Numbered from the stretch's first letter, positions 1 through 8,626 are shown. The stretch: 37,524 nt of DNA from Flammeovirgaceae bacterium (GCA_024638265.1 JAHEKQ010000024.1:1-37524); one strand, 5' to 3'. A program made the numbers and translations. Notes: a model not told the origin generated them from the letters alone.

Positions 1-18
1 AGAGCAATATTAGTGGTG

Positions 19-49
19 TTGGTTAAATGTTCAAAGCACTCTTTATTTG
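19..49 (+). promoter_or_regulatory. Possible promoter of the M48 protease gene
   Basis: TTG at 19-21 is followed after 20 bases by TTTATTTG at 42-49, one mismatch from the Bacteroidota -7 element TAnnTTTG. Transcription would begin near 56, leaving about 40 bases before the ATG at 95. The TTG codon at 47 overlaps the -7 element and so is an unlikely start. Only one strong match is present, so this is tentative. Confidence 0.3.
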
Positions 50-94
50 CGTGGTAAATTACTGCTATATTTGACCTTTAACATCGTTCAAATT

Positions 95-892
95 ATGAGA
101 TCATTACTATTAATTGCCTGCATTTTGTTTTTAGCGGAATGTGCAACGGTTCCGGTTACAGGGCGCCGACAACTTAATTTAGTATCCAACGAGGAAATTA
201 TACCGCTGGCGGAGTCGCAATATCAGGAGGTCTTAAGTACAGGACCCTTAAGTAAGAATACCGTGCAAACCGCCCTCGTAAGAAAAGTTGGTTTGAGGAT
301 CAAGGATGCCGTGGAGGAATACATGGAGCAGAATAATATATCAGACCAGTTGGTGGGATTTAATTGGGAATTTAACTTGATCGACCAGGAGGTTGTCAAT
401 GCCTGGTGTATGCCGGGCGGGAAGGTAGCTTTTTATACCGGAATTATGCCCATATGTCAGGATGAGCAGGGAATTGCCGTTGTAATGGGTCATGAGGTTG
501 CTCATGCAATAGCCAATCACGGACGAGAGAGGATGAGTCAGGCCCTGGTAGCCGAGATGGGTCTTAGCACAATTGGAGCAGCCATGGGAGAAAATCCAAC
601 TTTAACCAGGCAGATTTTTATGAGATCAATAGGTATTGGGACCCAGGTGGGAATGTTGAAATTTTCCAGGCAGCATGAATCAGAAGCGGATAAAATTGGA
701 TTGATATTTATGGCCATGGCAGGGTACGATCCTTCTGAAGCCCCAAAATTCTGGGAAAGGATGAAATCTTTGTCAGGTGGAGAACAGCCCCCGGAATGGC
801 TGTCGACACACCCTTCACATGAAACCAGGATCTCAGATCTCGAAAAGGCAATTCCCGAGGCAATGAAATACTATGAAGAGGCGAATAATTAG
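95..892 (+). CDS. M48 family metallopeptidase, lipoprotein
   Basis: Zinc metalloprotease of the M48 (LoiP/BepA-like) family, probably anchored by a lipid and acting in envelope protein quality control. From the ATG at 95 the protein has 265 residues. It opens with a short hydrophobic stretch ending in a lipobox, LAEC, with the acylated Cys at residue 16. The zinc motif HEVAH lies at residues 133-137, and a downstream ESEAD segment supplies the third zinc ligand, as expected for M48. The frame is open further upstream to a TTG at 47, but the ATG at 95 puts the lipobox at the right distance and is preferred. The 3' end overlaps the next gene by 20 bases, so the two are probably co-transcribed. 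The family is clear; the substrate is not known. Confidence 0.9.
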   Translation: MRSLLLIACILFLAECATVPVTGRRQLNLVSNEEIIPLAESQYQEVLSTGPLSKNTVQTALVRKVGLRIKDAVEEYMEQNNISDQLVGFNWEFNLIDQEVVNAWCMPGGKVAFYTGIMPICQDEQGIAVVMGHEVAHAIANHGRERMSQALVAEMGLSTIGAAMGENPTLTRQIFMRSIGIGTQVGMLKFSRQHESEADKIGLIFMAMAGYDPSEAPKFWERMKSLSGGEQPPEWLSTHPSHETRISDLEKAIPEAMKYYEEANN

Positions 893-1940
893 AACTGCAT
901 TTAATCTCAGCATATCACTCCTCCTGTTCTCCTCCACAGTACAGGCACAGGAGGGTCTGTTTGACAGCAAGGAATTGCTGAAGCTAAAGATCAAAGGAAA
1001 CATTGAAGCATTGATGTCCGACAGGGGGGAAGATGCCAGCTACCACGATCTTTCTATTGAATATTACACAGTGGGTATGCAAACGCTTACTGTGGATCTT
1101 AAAGCCAGGACGAGGGGAAATTTCAGAAGGCAAAAAGCAAATTGTGTTTATCCTCCCATATTACTGAATTTCAAAAAAAGTGATGAAAAAACACAGACTT
1201 CGATCTTTAAGGGACAGGACCAGATGAAATTAGTTACACCTTGCCAGGGCGATAAATACGTCGTTAGGGAACATATGGTTTACGAAGTCTATAACCTTTT
1301 TACAGATCAAAGTTTCAAGTCGCGACTGGTCGAGCTTACTTTCATTGACGAGGAAAGCGAGAAGGAAAGCAAGCCACAATATGGAGTAATCCTGGAAAGC
1401 GAGGAGGGTATGGCTGAAAGAAATGCCATGGAAGTAAACAAATCCCTGGGAGTTCTGCCACAAAAGACTGATGTCAAATCATTTCACCGGATGGCAGTTT
1501 TTCAATATTTCATAGGTAATACAGACTGGTCGGTACAGTACCGCCACAATATCAAACTCATGGCGAAGGACAGTACGATGAACCCCATTCCCGTTCCTTA
1601 TGATTTTGACCATGCCGGATTGGTTTATACACCCTATGCCAAACCCGCCCCTGCACTAGAATTACTGGCAGTACAGGAGCGAAGATATCGGGGATATTGC
1701 CAAGGAGCAATGACCATATTTGAGCCAGTTTTTGAAGAATTCAACTCCAGGAAGACGGAGATTTATAACCTGTATACATCAAATAAATACTTGACCGGAT
1801 CCTATAAAAACTGGGCCCGCAGGTACCTGGATAAATTCTATAAGGTCATTAATAACCCTAAGAAGAGTAAGCGAGAATTTATTTATCCCTGCGATCCCAA
1901 TGGGACAGGTAATGTGGTAATCAGGGGAATGGGCGACTAA
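873..1940 (+). CDS. Secreted CotH-like (atypical kinase fold) protein
   Basis: A 355-residue protein with an N-terminal signal peptide (cleavage probably near VQAQ, residue 26). It is not a family I recognise outright, but the order of motifs resembles CotH spore-coat kinases: RGN at 81-83, a Lys-containing strand near 119, YVVREHMVYEVY at 129-140, YGVILE at 170-175, FIGNTDW at 213-219 and PYDFDHAG at 242-249. DFD would match the metal-binding Asp residues. If correct, it would be an exported protein that phosphorylates proteins or glycans in the periplasm or at the surface. It overlaps the M48 lipoprotein gene by 20 bases, so the pair is likely translated together, and its stop overlaps the stop of the opposing hydroxyacyl-CoA dehydrogenase gene by a few bases. 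The alternative is a Bacteroidota-specific secreted protein of unknown function. Confidence 0.55.
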   Translation: MKRRIIRTAFNLSISLLLFSSTVQAQEGLFDSKELLKLKIKGNIEALMSDRGEDASYHDLSIEYYTVGMQTLTVDLKARTRGNFRRQKANCVYPPILLNFKKSDEKTQTSIFKGQDQMKLVTPCQGDKYVVREHMVYEVYNLFTDQSFKSRLVELTFIDEESEKESKPQYGVILESEEGMAERNAMEVNKSLGVLPQKTDVKSFHRMAVFQYFIGNTDWSVQYRHNIKLMAKDSTMNPIPVPYDFDHAGLVYTPYAKPAPALELLAVQERRYRGYCQGAMTIFEPVFEEFNSRKTEIYNLYTSNKYLTGSYKNWARRYLDKFYKVINNPKKSKREFIYPCDPNGTGNVVIRGMGD

Positions 1941-2812
1941 GCTCTTACCTTCAGGTTTTTCGGATCTGACCAGTCGTAAAAACCACCACCGGATTTTGCA
2001 CCCAGGTGCCCGGCAGCAACCATATTAACTAATAATGGACAGGGCGCATATTTGGGGTTCTTGAAACCATCATACAGGACGTTCAAAATTGACAAGCAGA
2101 CATCCAGACCAATGAAATCTGCCAGCTGAAGCGGCCCCATGGGATGCGCCATTCCTAATTTCATCACCGTGTCAATTTCCTCAACCCCGGCAACTCCTTC
2201 GTAAAGTGAATAGATAGCCTCGTTGATCATGGGCATGAGTATTCTGTTCGCAACAAATCCCGGATAATCATTGGCTTCGACAGGCACCTTAGAAAGCCCC
2301 TTTGAAAGTTCAACAATGGTTTTTGTTGTTGAATCGCTGGTATTATATCCTCTTATGATCTCAACGAGCTTCATAATGGGAACCGGGTTCATAAAATGCA
2401 TTCCTATGACCTTATCGGGTCTTGAGGTCACAGCACCTATCTCAGTAATGGAAATAGAAGAGGTATTGGTGGCGAGAATAACCTTGGAAGGAGTAGCATT
2501 ATCAAGCTCACGGAAGATACTCAGCTTAAGTTCTTTTTTTTCAGTGGCCGCTTCAATGACAAGCTCCGTGTCTTGAACTCCTTCATGAATCGAGGTAAAA
2601 GTTGATATCCTGTTAAGTGTATCATCTCTATCCTTAGCGCTTATTTTTTCTTTTGCTACCTGCCGGTCAAGGTTTTTTCCAATTGTGCTCAGAGCTTTCT
2701 GAAGAACATCTTCCGATACATCAATTAATGATACTTCCTTACCATGTTGAGCCAGGACATGTGCGATCCCATTCCCCATTGTTCCTGCTCCAATTACTGC
2801 TATTCTTTCCAT
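1937..2812 (-). CDS. hbd: 3-hydroxybutyryl-CoA / 3-hydroxyacyl-CoA dehydrogenase
   Basis: Stand-alone NAD-dependent 3-hydroxyacyl-CoA dehydrogenase of 291 residues, close to the usual 280-295. The N-terminal Rossmann fold has GAGTMGNGIA at about residues 8-17. The catalytic region has the HFMNPVP motif, with the His and Asn characteristic of the family. The C-terminal helical domain contains the conserved segments around GFVANRILMP and GPLQLADFIGLD. It oxidises 3-hydroxyacyl-CoA to 3-ketoacyl-CoA in fatty acid beta-oxidation or butyrate-type metabolism. No other beta-oxidation enzyme is next to it, although etfBA, the electron acceptor for acyl-CoA dehydrogenases, lies 8 kb away. Chain-length preference cannot be read from sequence. 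Confidence 0.93.
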   Translation of the reverse strand: MERIAVIGAGTMGNGIAHVLAQHGKEVSLIDVSEDVLQKALSTIGKNLDRQVAKEKISAKDRDDTLNRISTFTSIHEGVQDTELVIEAATEKKELKLSIFRELDNATPSKVILATNTSSISITEIGAVTSRPDKVIGMHFMNPVPIMKLVEIIRGYNTSDSTTKTIVELSKGLSKVPVEANDYPGFVANRILMPMINEAIYSLYEGVAGVEEIDTVMKLGMAHPMGPLQLADFIGLDVCLSILNVLYDGFKNPKYAPCPLLVNMVAAGHLGAKSGGGFYDWSDPKNLKVRA

Positions 2813-2828
2813 CTAAGTCGTTTTGCCA

Positions 2829-2861
2829 CAAATATAAGGATCAAGCCGAAAGGAATCCTTT
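2829..2861 (-). promoter_or_regulatory. Putative hbd promoter -7 box and palindrome
   Basis: On the minus strand TATATTTG (2836-2829) matches the Bacteroidota -7 consensus exactly. It would start transcription about 10 bases before the hbd ATG at 2812. No TTG lies at the expected -33 distance. At that place there is instead a 13-base palindrome, AAAGGA-A-TCCTTT at 2849-2861, which could be a regulator site. The -7 match is direct; operator function is a guess. Confidence 0.4.
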
Positions 2862-2906
2862 GAATTTTACTCTCCTTTTTGAGATTTTAGTAATTGAAAG
2901 ATAATT

Positions 2907-3404
2907 ATGACGAGCGCAAGAATACGTCCGAGGTTCAGGATTACCACGGATCTCTCCATTGCTGAGGTTCAACAAACCATCCACAACAAGCTAAATGAAG
3001 AAGGCAGTCCCTGTATTGGCGTAATTGTTCCTGGCTTCATAACCCTGAAAATTCCCTCGAGGCAGCGTCATTTCTGGTCTCCGCAACTTACCCTGCATAT
3101 TGAAAAAGAGGACGACAAGACGCTCATAAGAGGTCTATATGGTCCAAACCCAACGGTCTGGGCTATATTTACCCTTGGTTTTGGTGCTACGGCTATTCTG
3201 GGATTATTTGCGCTGGTACTTGGGTTATCACAAATAACGCTGAACTATAACCCATGGGCCATCTGGTTACTCCCGGGCTTGGGAATAGTCGCTATAATCC
3301 TTTACCTGGCATCGCAAACTGGGCAGAAGTTAGGTGTTGAACAGACATTTGAAATACATCATTTCTTCCAGGAGTCCCTGGGAGTCAAAGTCCATATAGG
3401 ATAG
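2907..3404 (+). CDS. Hypothetical membrane protein with two helices
   Basis: I do not recognise this 165-residue protein. Residues 1-80 are soluble and polar, with an alternating pattern suggesting a beta-rich domain. Two hydrophobic helices follow at about 84-110 and 117-137, joined by a short NYNPW turn, and a 28-residue polar tail ends the protein. There is no signal peptide, so both ends are probably cytoplasmic. It starts 94 bases from the divergent hbd gene and ends exactly where the opposing ArsC-like gene ends (TAG then CTA), so it is probably a single-gene unit. Confidence 0.75.
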   Translation: MTSARIRPRFRITTDLSIAEVQQTIHNKLNEEGSPCIGVIVPGFITLKIPSRQRHFWSPQLTLHIEKEDDKTLIRGLYGPNPTVWAIFTLGFGATAILGLFALVLGLSQITLNYNPWAIWLLPGLGIVAIILYLASQTGQKLGVEQTFEIHHFFQESLGVKVHIG

Positions 3405-3803
3405 CTACCTCAGGTGAGGCAAAACCTTTTTTTCAGGTTTGCTGGTGTCGAGCTTTAGGATATCAGTTGGTTTAATGCATTGAATGGCCCGACCCTGGAA
3501 AATAGCTATGGGTGCTTTAAGCATATGGGGATTCTTAGCCAGGACATCCAACCAGCCGTTCATAGTAAAAGTATTCCCACTCACTCGCTGCTGGTAATCT
3601 TTATTGGCCTTATTCAATAGGTCTTTGGGCCTGAGTGACAACATGTTAACCACTTCTTTCCAAAGGGTTGCTGTTAACTTGACCTTATTCCAATCATGTG
3701 TGTTTACATTATTAGAGATCGATTTAGCCATAGCTATTGTTTGCTTCCCTGTACTAGTGCTGGGATCACAGTAGATATAGATCTCATTTGGATGAAATTG
3801 CAT
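3405..3803 (-). CDS. ArsC/Spx-fold protein lacking the catalytic cysteine
   Basis: Small thioredoxin-like protein of the arsenate reductase (ArsC/Spx/YffB) family. The usual N-terminal motif, strand then NPxCSxSR, appears here as IYIYCDPSTSTGKQT. The position of the catalytic Cys is Thr and the following Arg/Lys region is kept as GK. A Cys two residues before the Asp-Pro is not the family nucleophile. The later features agree with the family: a LWKEVVNML helix, a KDLLNK segment, and a NPHMLKAPIAIF strand where ArsC has NPxLIxRPI. Classical arsenate reduction is therefore unlikely. The ATG at 3803 gives 132 residues and a family-like N terminus; an ATG at 3836 in the same frame would add 11 residues. 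The gene is monocistronic between convergent and tandem neighbours. Confidence 0.7.
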   Translation of the reverse strand: MQFHPNEIYIYCDPSTSTGKQTIAMAKSISNNVNTHDWNKVKLTATLWKEVVNMLSLRPKDLLNKANKDYQQRVSGNTFTMNGWLDVLAKNPHMLKAPIAIFQGRAIQCIKPTDILKLDTSKPEKKVLPHLR

Positions 3804-3863
3804 ATTCTTACCATTATGATAGTAAGTAATATACATAAATACAGGATGAAATAAAAAAACGGG

Positions 3864-5270
3864 CTACTTGACTCTTCGCGATTCGGAACGGAGACTACCA
3901 AAATACTTTTGGGATAAAACTTTCACTTTGGGGGCAAGCAAAATAGCGGATATCATGGTTGGAATAGCCATGGTAGCATACATTCCGTCAATCAAGCTGA
4001 TAATTGTTGTCAGTGATGCTACTGATCCCAGAATAATACTCCCCACGTATAAAATCCTGTATTGAGCCTTATTCTTTGCCCCGAAGAGATATCCATAGCA
4101 TTTTTCGCCGTAATAAGACAATGAGAAAAGGGAAGTAATTGCAAAGGTAGCTGCACAGATGGTCAGTATATAACTACCATAGGGAATAGCTGAATTGAAG
4201 GCATCAATGGTCACCGAGACCCCTTCCGCATTTCCATCATCCCAGACCCCAGTTACAAGAATTGTAAGAGCCGTGAGTGTACAGACGATCAATGTGTCAA
4301 TTGCGGGACCGAGCATGGCGACAAGCCCTTCATGAATAGGATTATCTGTTTTTGCAGCTCCATGGGCCATCGGTGCTGTTCCGATTCCGGCTTCGTTACT
4401 AAATGCAGCTCTTTTTGCCCCTATCAGAATCAGGCTGCCCAAGGCACCTCCCAGCACGGCATCCCCGCTGAATGCATCGGAAAAGATCAATCCGAACATA
4501 TCGGGAACTTTAGAAGCATTGAGACCAATAATAAGGATAACTGTAATAAAATATAGGATTACCATGAATGGCACCAAATTACCGGCAACAACTCCAATCC
4601 TCTTGATCCCTCCAATAACTACCACTGCAACGATCGAAGTAAGGATAAGACCGGTAATGAGGTCAGAAGTACGTAAACTGAACCATGATGTTTCAATCAT
4701 ACTCTCTCCCAATCCGTTGGGGACAAGCACAACATCATAGAACATCTGGGTGAGTTGATTGGCCTGGAAAATGGGCAATACACCAACCATTCCTACTATG
4801 CAAAAAAGAGTGGCCAGCCAATGCCAGTTTTTATTCAATCCTTCTCGGATGACGTACATAGGTCCTCCTTGTAGTTGACCAAGCGAATCCTTTCCACGGT
4901 AGTGAATTGCCAGGGAGCAAGTGAAAAACTTAGTGGCCATTCCGAAAAACGCCGATACCCACATCCAGAAAATTGCACCAGGTCCTCCCATCACAATAGC
5001 TACGGCCACCCCTGAAATATTTCCCATACCTACCGTAGCTGCCAGGTGAGTGGAAAGTGCCTGGTAATGGTTTATTTCCCCTTTATCATCAGGATTGTCG
5101 TACTTCCCTCTCAGTACGTTAATAGCATGGCCGAAATACTTGAATTGGGCAAAACCGCTATAAAAAAAGAAAAATATACCACCCCCTAATAACAGAATCA
5201 CAAGGGGAGTACCCCACATGAAATTACTGTAGCCAACAAAAAGATCCTGAAAAAATTGTCCTATATCCAT
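3864..5270 (-). CDS. Alanine/glycine:cation symporter (AGCS family)
   Basis: Integral inner-membrane transporter of 468 residues, the usual AGCS length, with about 11 hydrophobic helices. The family signature around GMGNISGVAVAI and GGPGAIFWMW is present near residues 77-104, as is the later FSNEAGIGTAPMAHGAAKT segment, which is highly characteristic. It couples uptake of small neutral amino acids such as alanine or glycine to Na+ (or H+) entry. It stands alone in a minus-strand series; 55 bases separate it from the agmatinase-like gene upstream, and no promoter of standard form was seen in that gap. The exact substrate is not determined by sequence. Confidence 0.93.
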   Translation of the reverse strand: MDIGQFFQDLFVGYSNFMWGTPLVILLLGGGIFFFFYSGFAQFKYFGHAINVLRGKYDNPDDKGEINHYQALSTHLAATVGMGNISGVAVAIVMGGPGAIFWMWVSAFFGMATKFFTCSLAIHYRGKDSLGQLQGGPMYVIREGLNKNWHWLATLFCIVGMVGVLPIFQANQLTQMFYDVVLVPNGLGESMIETSWFSLRTSDLITGLILTSIVAVVVIGGIKRIGVVAGNLVPFMVILYFITVILIIGLNASKVPDMFGLIFSDAFSGDAVLGGALGSLILIGAKRAAFSNEAGIGTAPMAHGAAKTDNPIHEGLVAMLGPAIDTLIVCTLTALTILVTGVWDDGNAEGVSVTIDAFNSAIPYGSYILTICAATFAITSLFSLSYYGEKCYGYLFGAKNKAQYRILYVGSIILGSVASLTTIISLIDGMYATMAIPTMISAILLAPKVKVLSQKYFGSLRSESRRVK

Positions 5271-5325
5271 TCAATATCAATCCAAAGTGTCGAATATACG
5301 GGAAAAATGATTATCCGGGACTTGA

Positions 5326-6372
5326 TCAGTTGGCAGATAGGATTTTCCCATTGCTGGCTCCCATCCAGCAGGAAATAAAATATGTTAACCGTGCGGCTAC
5401 GTTGGCATCCCACTCGTCTTCGCCGGGAGCTACTTCATTGAGGTCAAACCCTATGATCTGTTTGCCTTCCTTAACCAGAAGCCTTACGAGATAAGTCGCC
5501 TGTTCCCAGGATAAGCCCCCCGGAACCGGGGTTCCGGTATTCGGACACAGTGAAGGGTTCAATCCATCAATATCAAATGAAATATATACAAGGTCGGGTA
5601 ACTGCTCAATAATATCCTCACAGATGTCATGCCATGTATCGCCTCTGAAAAGACGTTCATGGATAGAATCATCATAAAAGGTCTTGATCCGTTCCGGCTG
5701 GCTCTCAATGATTTTTACTTCTTCCTCACAAAAATCGCGAATCCCAACTTGCACCAGATGGTCAACTCCGTTTTCCAAGAGGGCATTGTACATGATAGAG
5801 GCATGTGAATAAGCAAAGTTTTCATACGCTTTTCTTAAATCTGCATGAGCATCAATTTGAAGAATTCCGAAGGAATCATATTTTCGGGCGAGAGCCCTGA
5901 TGAATCCAAGTGGAGTGCTGTGATCTCCCCCGATAACACCTATGAGTTTCCCCTTAGACATATATTTACGACAGGTGTTCTCCAGATAAATATTGAGCTT
6001 CTCACAATTTTCATTGATGGTCCGCGGAATAACCTTGAGGGGGTCCTCAATATTTTGCCCGCTTCCTTCCTCCAGTGATTGTATATATGAGGAAGCCAAT
6101 GCCCTGAATTTATCACTCTCTTTCTGAATTTCGCGTGGAATAGGAAGCATGGATATTTTTAAATTCCATGGTTCGTGTAAGCCTCGCAAGAAAAGGTCCA
6201 CCTGGGTCGATGCTTCCAGGATTGCGGCAGGCGCATCTGCTGTGCCCGCCCTGTAGGAAACAGTGACTTCCCAGGGTACGGGTATAAGGATCAGGTCAGC
6301 ATCTTCGACCGAGTAGGGGAGTCCGAAAATGTTGCCTTTGATTCCTACTCCACTGGGATCAAATTCACTCAT
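5326..6372 (-). CDS. Agmatinase/arginase-family ureohydrolase
   Basis: Binuclear manganese ureohydrolase of 348 residues, somewhat longer than typical agmatinases (about 300). Metal-binding motifs are all present: GGDHS at 148-152, DAHADLR at 174-180, and SFDIDGLNPS in the C-terminal third, followed by GTPVPGGLSW and DLNEVAPGED. An insertion of roughly 60 residues near residues 75-140, before the GGDHS strand, accounts for much of the extra length. It hydrolyses a guanidino compound, possibly agmatine (giving putrescine) or N-formimidoylglutamate. No hut or speA gene is nearby to decide, so no symbol is given. Its start overlaps the stop of the exonuclease gene by four bases (ATGA), making it the last gene of a three-gene operon. 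Confidence 0.88.
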   Translation of the reverse strand: MSEFDPSGVGIKGNIFGLPYSVEDADLILIPVPWEVTVSYRAGTADAPAAILEASTQVDLFLRGLHEPWNLKISMLPIPREIQKESDKFRALASSYIQSLEEGSGQNIEDPLKVIPRTINENCEKLNIYLENTCRKYMSKGKLIGVIGGDHSTPLGFIRALARKYDSFGILQIDAHADLRKAYENFAYSHASIMYNALLENGVDHLVQVGIRDFCEEEVKIIESQPERIKTFYDDSIHERLFRGDTWHDICEDIIEQLPDLVYISFDIDGLNPSLCPNTGTPVPGGLSWEQATYLVRLLVKEGKQIIGFDLNEVAPGEDEWDANVAARLTYFISCWMGASNGKILSAN

Positions 6373-7178
6373 TTACTACCTAACTCCGATTGTACTTTAA
6401 GTTGTGTAAGTTTTCTTTTGGTATCCAGGGCAAAGTCACCTTTCATCATCCAGTCGTAGTACTGGGGTTCATCCTTTAAGACTTTCAGGACGGGTTGCCC
6501 CCTGTACTTCCCAAAATTGAAAATGACTGAGCCATCATCATTTAGTACCATCCGCCCCGCTACATCAAAGAGGTTATAATTGGTCAGCTCATTCAGGACC
6601 GTCATGTCGTTAGCAATCTTTCCGATGATGTTACCTCTCAGATCCGTAACATTCTGTTTGTTATATTTCTCAACCTGGGCTTTTAATACCTCAAAAGTAG
6701 CTGCCGTATCAGCCTCGGCCGAATGTGCATTTTTCAATTCCTGTCCACAATAGAACTCATATGCTGCCGAAAGATTTCGCTTTTCCATCAGGTGAAAGAT
6801 TTTCTGAGCGTCCACGATCTTTTTCTTGGAAATGTCAAAGTCAATATTGTTTCGGAGAAACTCTTCCACCAGTACCGGGATATCAAATTTGACAATATTG
6901 AATCCAGCCAGGTCACTGCCTTTAAGAAAGTCATAAACTCTCTTTGCAATCTGTCCAAAAGGGGGTTTATCCTCTACATCCTTATCGTAGATTCCATGAA
7001 TCATACTCGATTCTGCCGGAATTGGAATAGTTGGATTGACCAGGTAAGTCACGCTTTCCGTATCCCCGTCAATGTCCACTTTAAGCATGGATATTTCAAT
7101 AATCCTGTCGTGTATTATACTGGTCCCGGTGGTTTCAAGATCAAAAAATATCAGCGGGTTCCGTAAGTTTAAATTCAT
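6369..7178 (-). CDS. DEDDh 3'-5' exonuclease (DnaQ-like)
   Basis: Exonuclease of the DnaQ/RNase T superfamily, 269 residues. The four acidic residues and the His of the DEDDh class are visible: FFDLETTG with Asp13 and Glu15, NIVKFDIPVL with Asp99, and HSAEADT with His152 and Asp157. A C-terminal extension of about 90 residues contains GKYRGQPVLKVL and YYDWMMKGDF, an arrangement seen in Bacteroidota proteins that combine an exonuclease with an exodeoxyribonuclease X-like C-terminal region. It should remove nucleotides from 3' ends in DNA repair or RNA trimming. It is the middle gene of an operon, with four-base overlaps both to mpl before it and to the ureohydrolase gene after it. It is not obviously the replicative epsilon subunit. 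Confidence 0.9.
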   Translation of the reverse strand: MNLNLRNPLIFFDLETTGTSIIHDRIIEISMLKVDIDGDTESVTYLVNPTIPIPAESSMIHGIYDKDVEDKPPFGQIAKRVYDFLKGSDLAGFNIVKFDIPVLVEEFLRNNIDFDISKKKIVDAQKIFHLMEKRNLSAAYEFYCGQELKNAHSAEADTAATFEVLKAQVEKYNKQNVTDLRGNIIGKIANDMTVLNELTNYNLFDVAGRMVLNDDGSVIFNFGKYRGQPVLKVLKDEPQYYDWMMKGDFALDTKRKLTQLKVQSELGSK

Positions 7179-8542
7179 GTTTTATCTAATTCTAAAGATA
7201 GTTTTTGAAGTTCAAGACCGCCGAAGTGGCCGGAGCTCATAAATAGAAAAAAATGGTTTGACCGTTTAGTTTTCAAAAGGATTTCTTTCAGACCTTTAAT
7301 ATCGGTAAAAACATCTAGTTTTCGTCCAAAATACTTCTGTATCTCTTCAGGTGAGATAGCGGGTAATTGCTTGGCTGCGACAACTCCGGGATCATAATAA
7401 ACAATCGCATTTCGGGCTCGATCCATGGTCCCCTTATACTGTGGCAGAAATTCCTTGTTCAGGCTGCTGAATGTATGAATTTCAAGGATTGCGGTCAGAT
7501 CAGAACCTTCCTTACTCAGTTCGGCTAATGCATGAACAGTTGCTTTTACTTTCGATGGACTATGGGCAAAGTCACTGTAAATCGTATTGATCCCTTTGTG
7601 TATAAGTTGCAACCTTTTACCTGCTCCCGTAAAACTTCCAATTGAGGCTGAAAAATCCTCAGCTTTTATTCCGAGGAGGGAAAGTACTTTCCAGGCCCCT
7701 GCCAGGTTTTGCATATTGTGTTTCCCGAATATTTTCAGTGGAATTTTTCCACCATTGAAGTGAAGTAAAACCTGCCCATTTGAATATTCATACTGAAGAG
7801 CTGAAAAGGAATCTACATATTCCGCATTCGCTTTCTCTTCCATATCACATAGGGCATTGTCTCCTTCATAATAAAACAGGTGTGAGTGCTCAGGAAGGCT
7901 TTCGACAAATCGTGAAAACTGGATTTCATAAACCTCGGGGTTGGGAAAGACATTAGCATGATCCCATTCAATTCCGTTTATCAATGTAATATCCGGGGAA
8001 TAGTGCATGAATTTCGGCCTGGGATCCAGAGCGCTGGTAAGATATTCATCTCCCTCGATGATAATGAGAGGAGCATCAGAAAGTCTGACAAGGGCCTTGC
8101 CTTCACCAGGAGGGGCACCGAGTAAGTAGTCAAAATCGATGTCCAGTTTTTCCAGGACATGTATGATCATGGCACAGGTACTCGTCTTGCCGTGGGACCC
8201 GGCAATAACTACTCTCTTTTTCTCTTCACTGAGACGGTGTACAAGTTCCGGAAATGAGAGAATTTTCAACTTCAGTGATTGTGCCTGTATCAATTCGGGA
8301 TTATCCTTCCGTGCATGCATTCCAAGGATTACATAGTCAATGGATGAATCGATTAGTTTGGGGTTCCAGCCTTCATGATCAGGTGCTATACCTGCCTTAC
8401 GCAGGTTTTCAAGTGAGACCCCGTAGATTGCATCGTCGGAACCAGTTACATCATGTCCCTGATTTTTAAGGGATATGGCCAGTGAGTGCATGATGCTCCC
8501 ACCAATGGCGATAAAATGATATCGGAATGTGCTCTTCTTCAA
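7175..8542 (-). CDS. mpl: Mur ligase, Mpl-type murein peptide ligase
   Basis: Mur ligase of 455 residues, closest in layout to Mpl, which attaches recycled murein tripeptide to UDP-MurNAc, or to a MurC paralogue. The N-terminal Rossmann domain contains HFIAIGGSIMHSLA and GSDDAIYG, which are more Mpl-like than MurC-like. The ATP loop AGSHGKTST lies at residues 114-122. The middle domain has the conserved EGDEYLTSALD and the substrate segment with WDHANVF. The C-terminal domain has DFAHSPSKVKAT. It acts in the cytoplasm in cell-wall recycling. As first gene of a three-gene operon it overlaps the exonuclease gene by four bases. The region upstream is the DnaA-box gap shared with dnaB. Confidence 0.88.
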   Translation of the reverse strand: MKKSTFRYHFIAIGGSIMHSLAISLKNQGHDVTGSDDAIYGVSLENLRKAGIAPDHEGWNPKLIDSSIDYVILGMHARKDNPELIQAQSLKLKILSFPELVHRLSEEKKRVVIAGSHGKTSTCAMIIHVLEKLDIDFDYLLGAPPGEGKALVRLSDAPLIIIEGDEYLTSALDPRPKFMHYSPDITLINGIEWDHANVFPNPEVYEIQFSRFVESLPEHSHLFYYEGDNALCDMEEKANAEYVDSFSALQYEYSNGQVLLHFNGGKIPLKIFGKHNMQNLAGAWKVLSLLGIKAEDFSASIGSFTGAGKRLQLIHKGINTIYSDFAHSPSKVKATVHALAELSKEGSDLTAILEIHTFSSLNKEFLPQYKGTMDRARNAIVYYDPGVVAAKQLPAISPEEIQKYFGRKLDVFTDIKGLKEILLKTKRSNHFFLFMSSGHFGGLELQKLSLELDKT

Positions 8543-8626
8543 CGGGACAAAAATAAGAATGCAGTGATGACAATAAAGTGTAATTCTGGAAGATTAATTA
8601 TATGATTTTATCCAGGTTCCATATCA

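Noticed and set aside
8548-8555. TATTTTTG on the minus strand as mpl promoter -7 box
   Set aside because: It lies only six bases before the mpl ATG, so transcription would start at or inside the start codon, and no -33 TTG is at the right distance.
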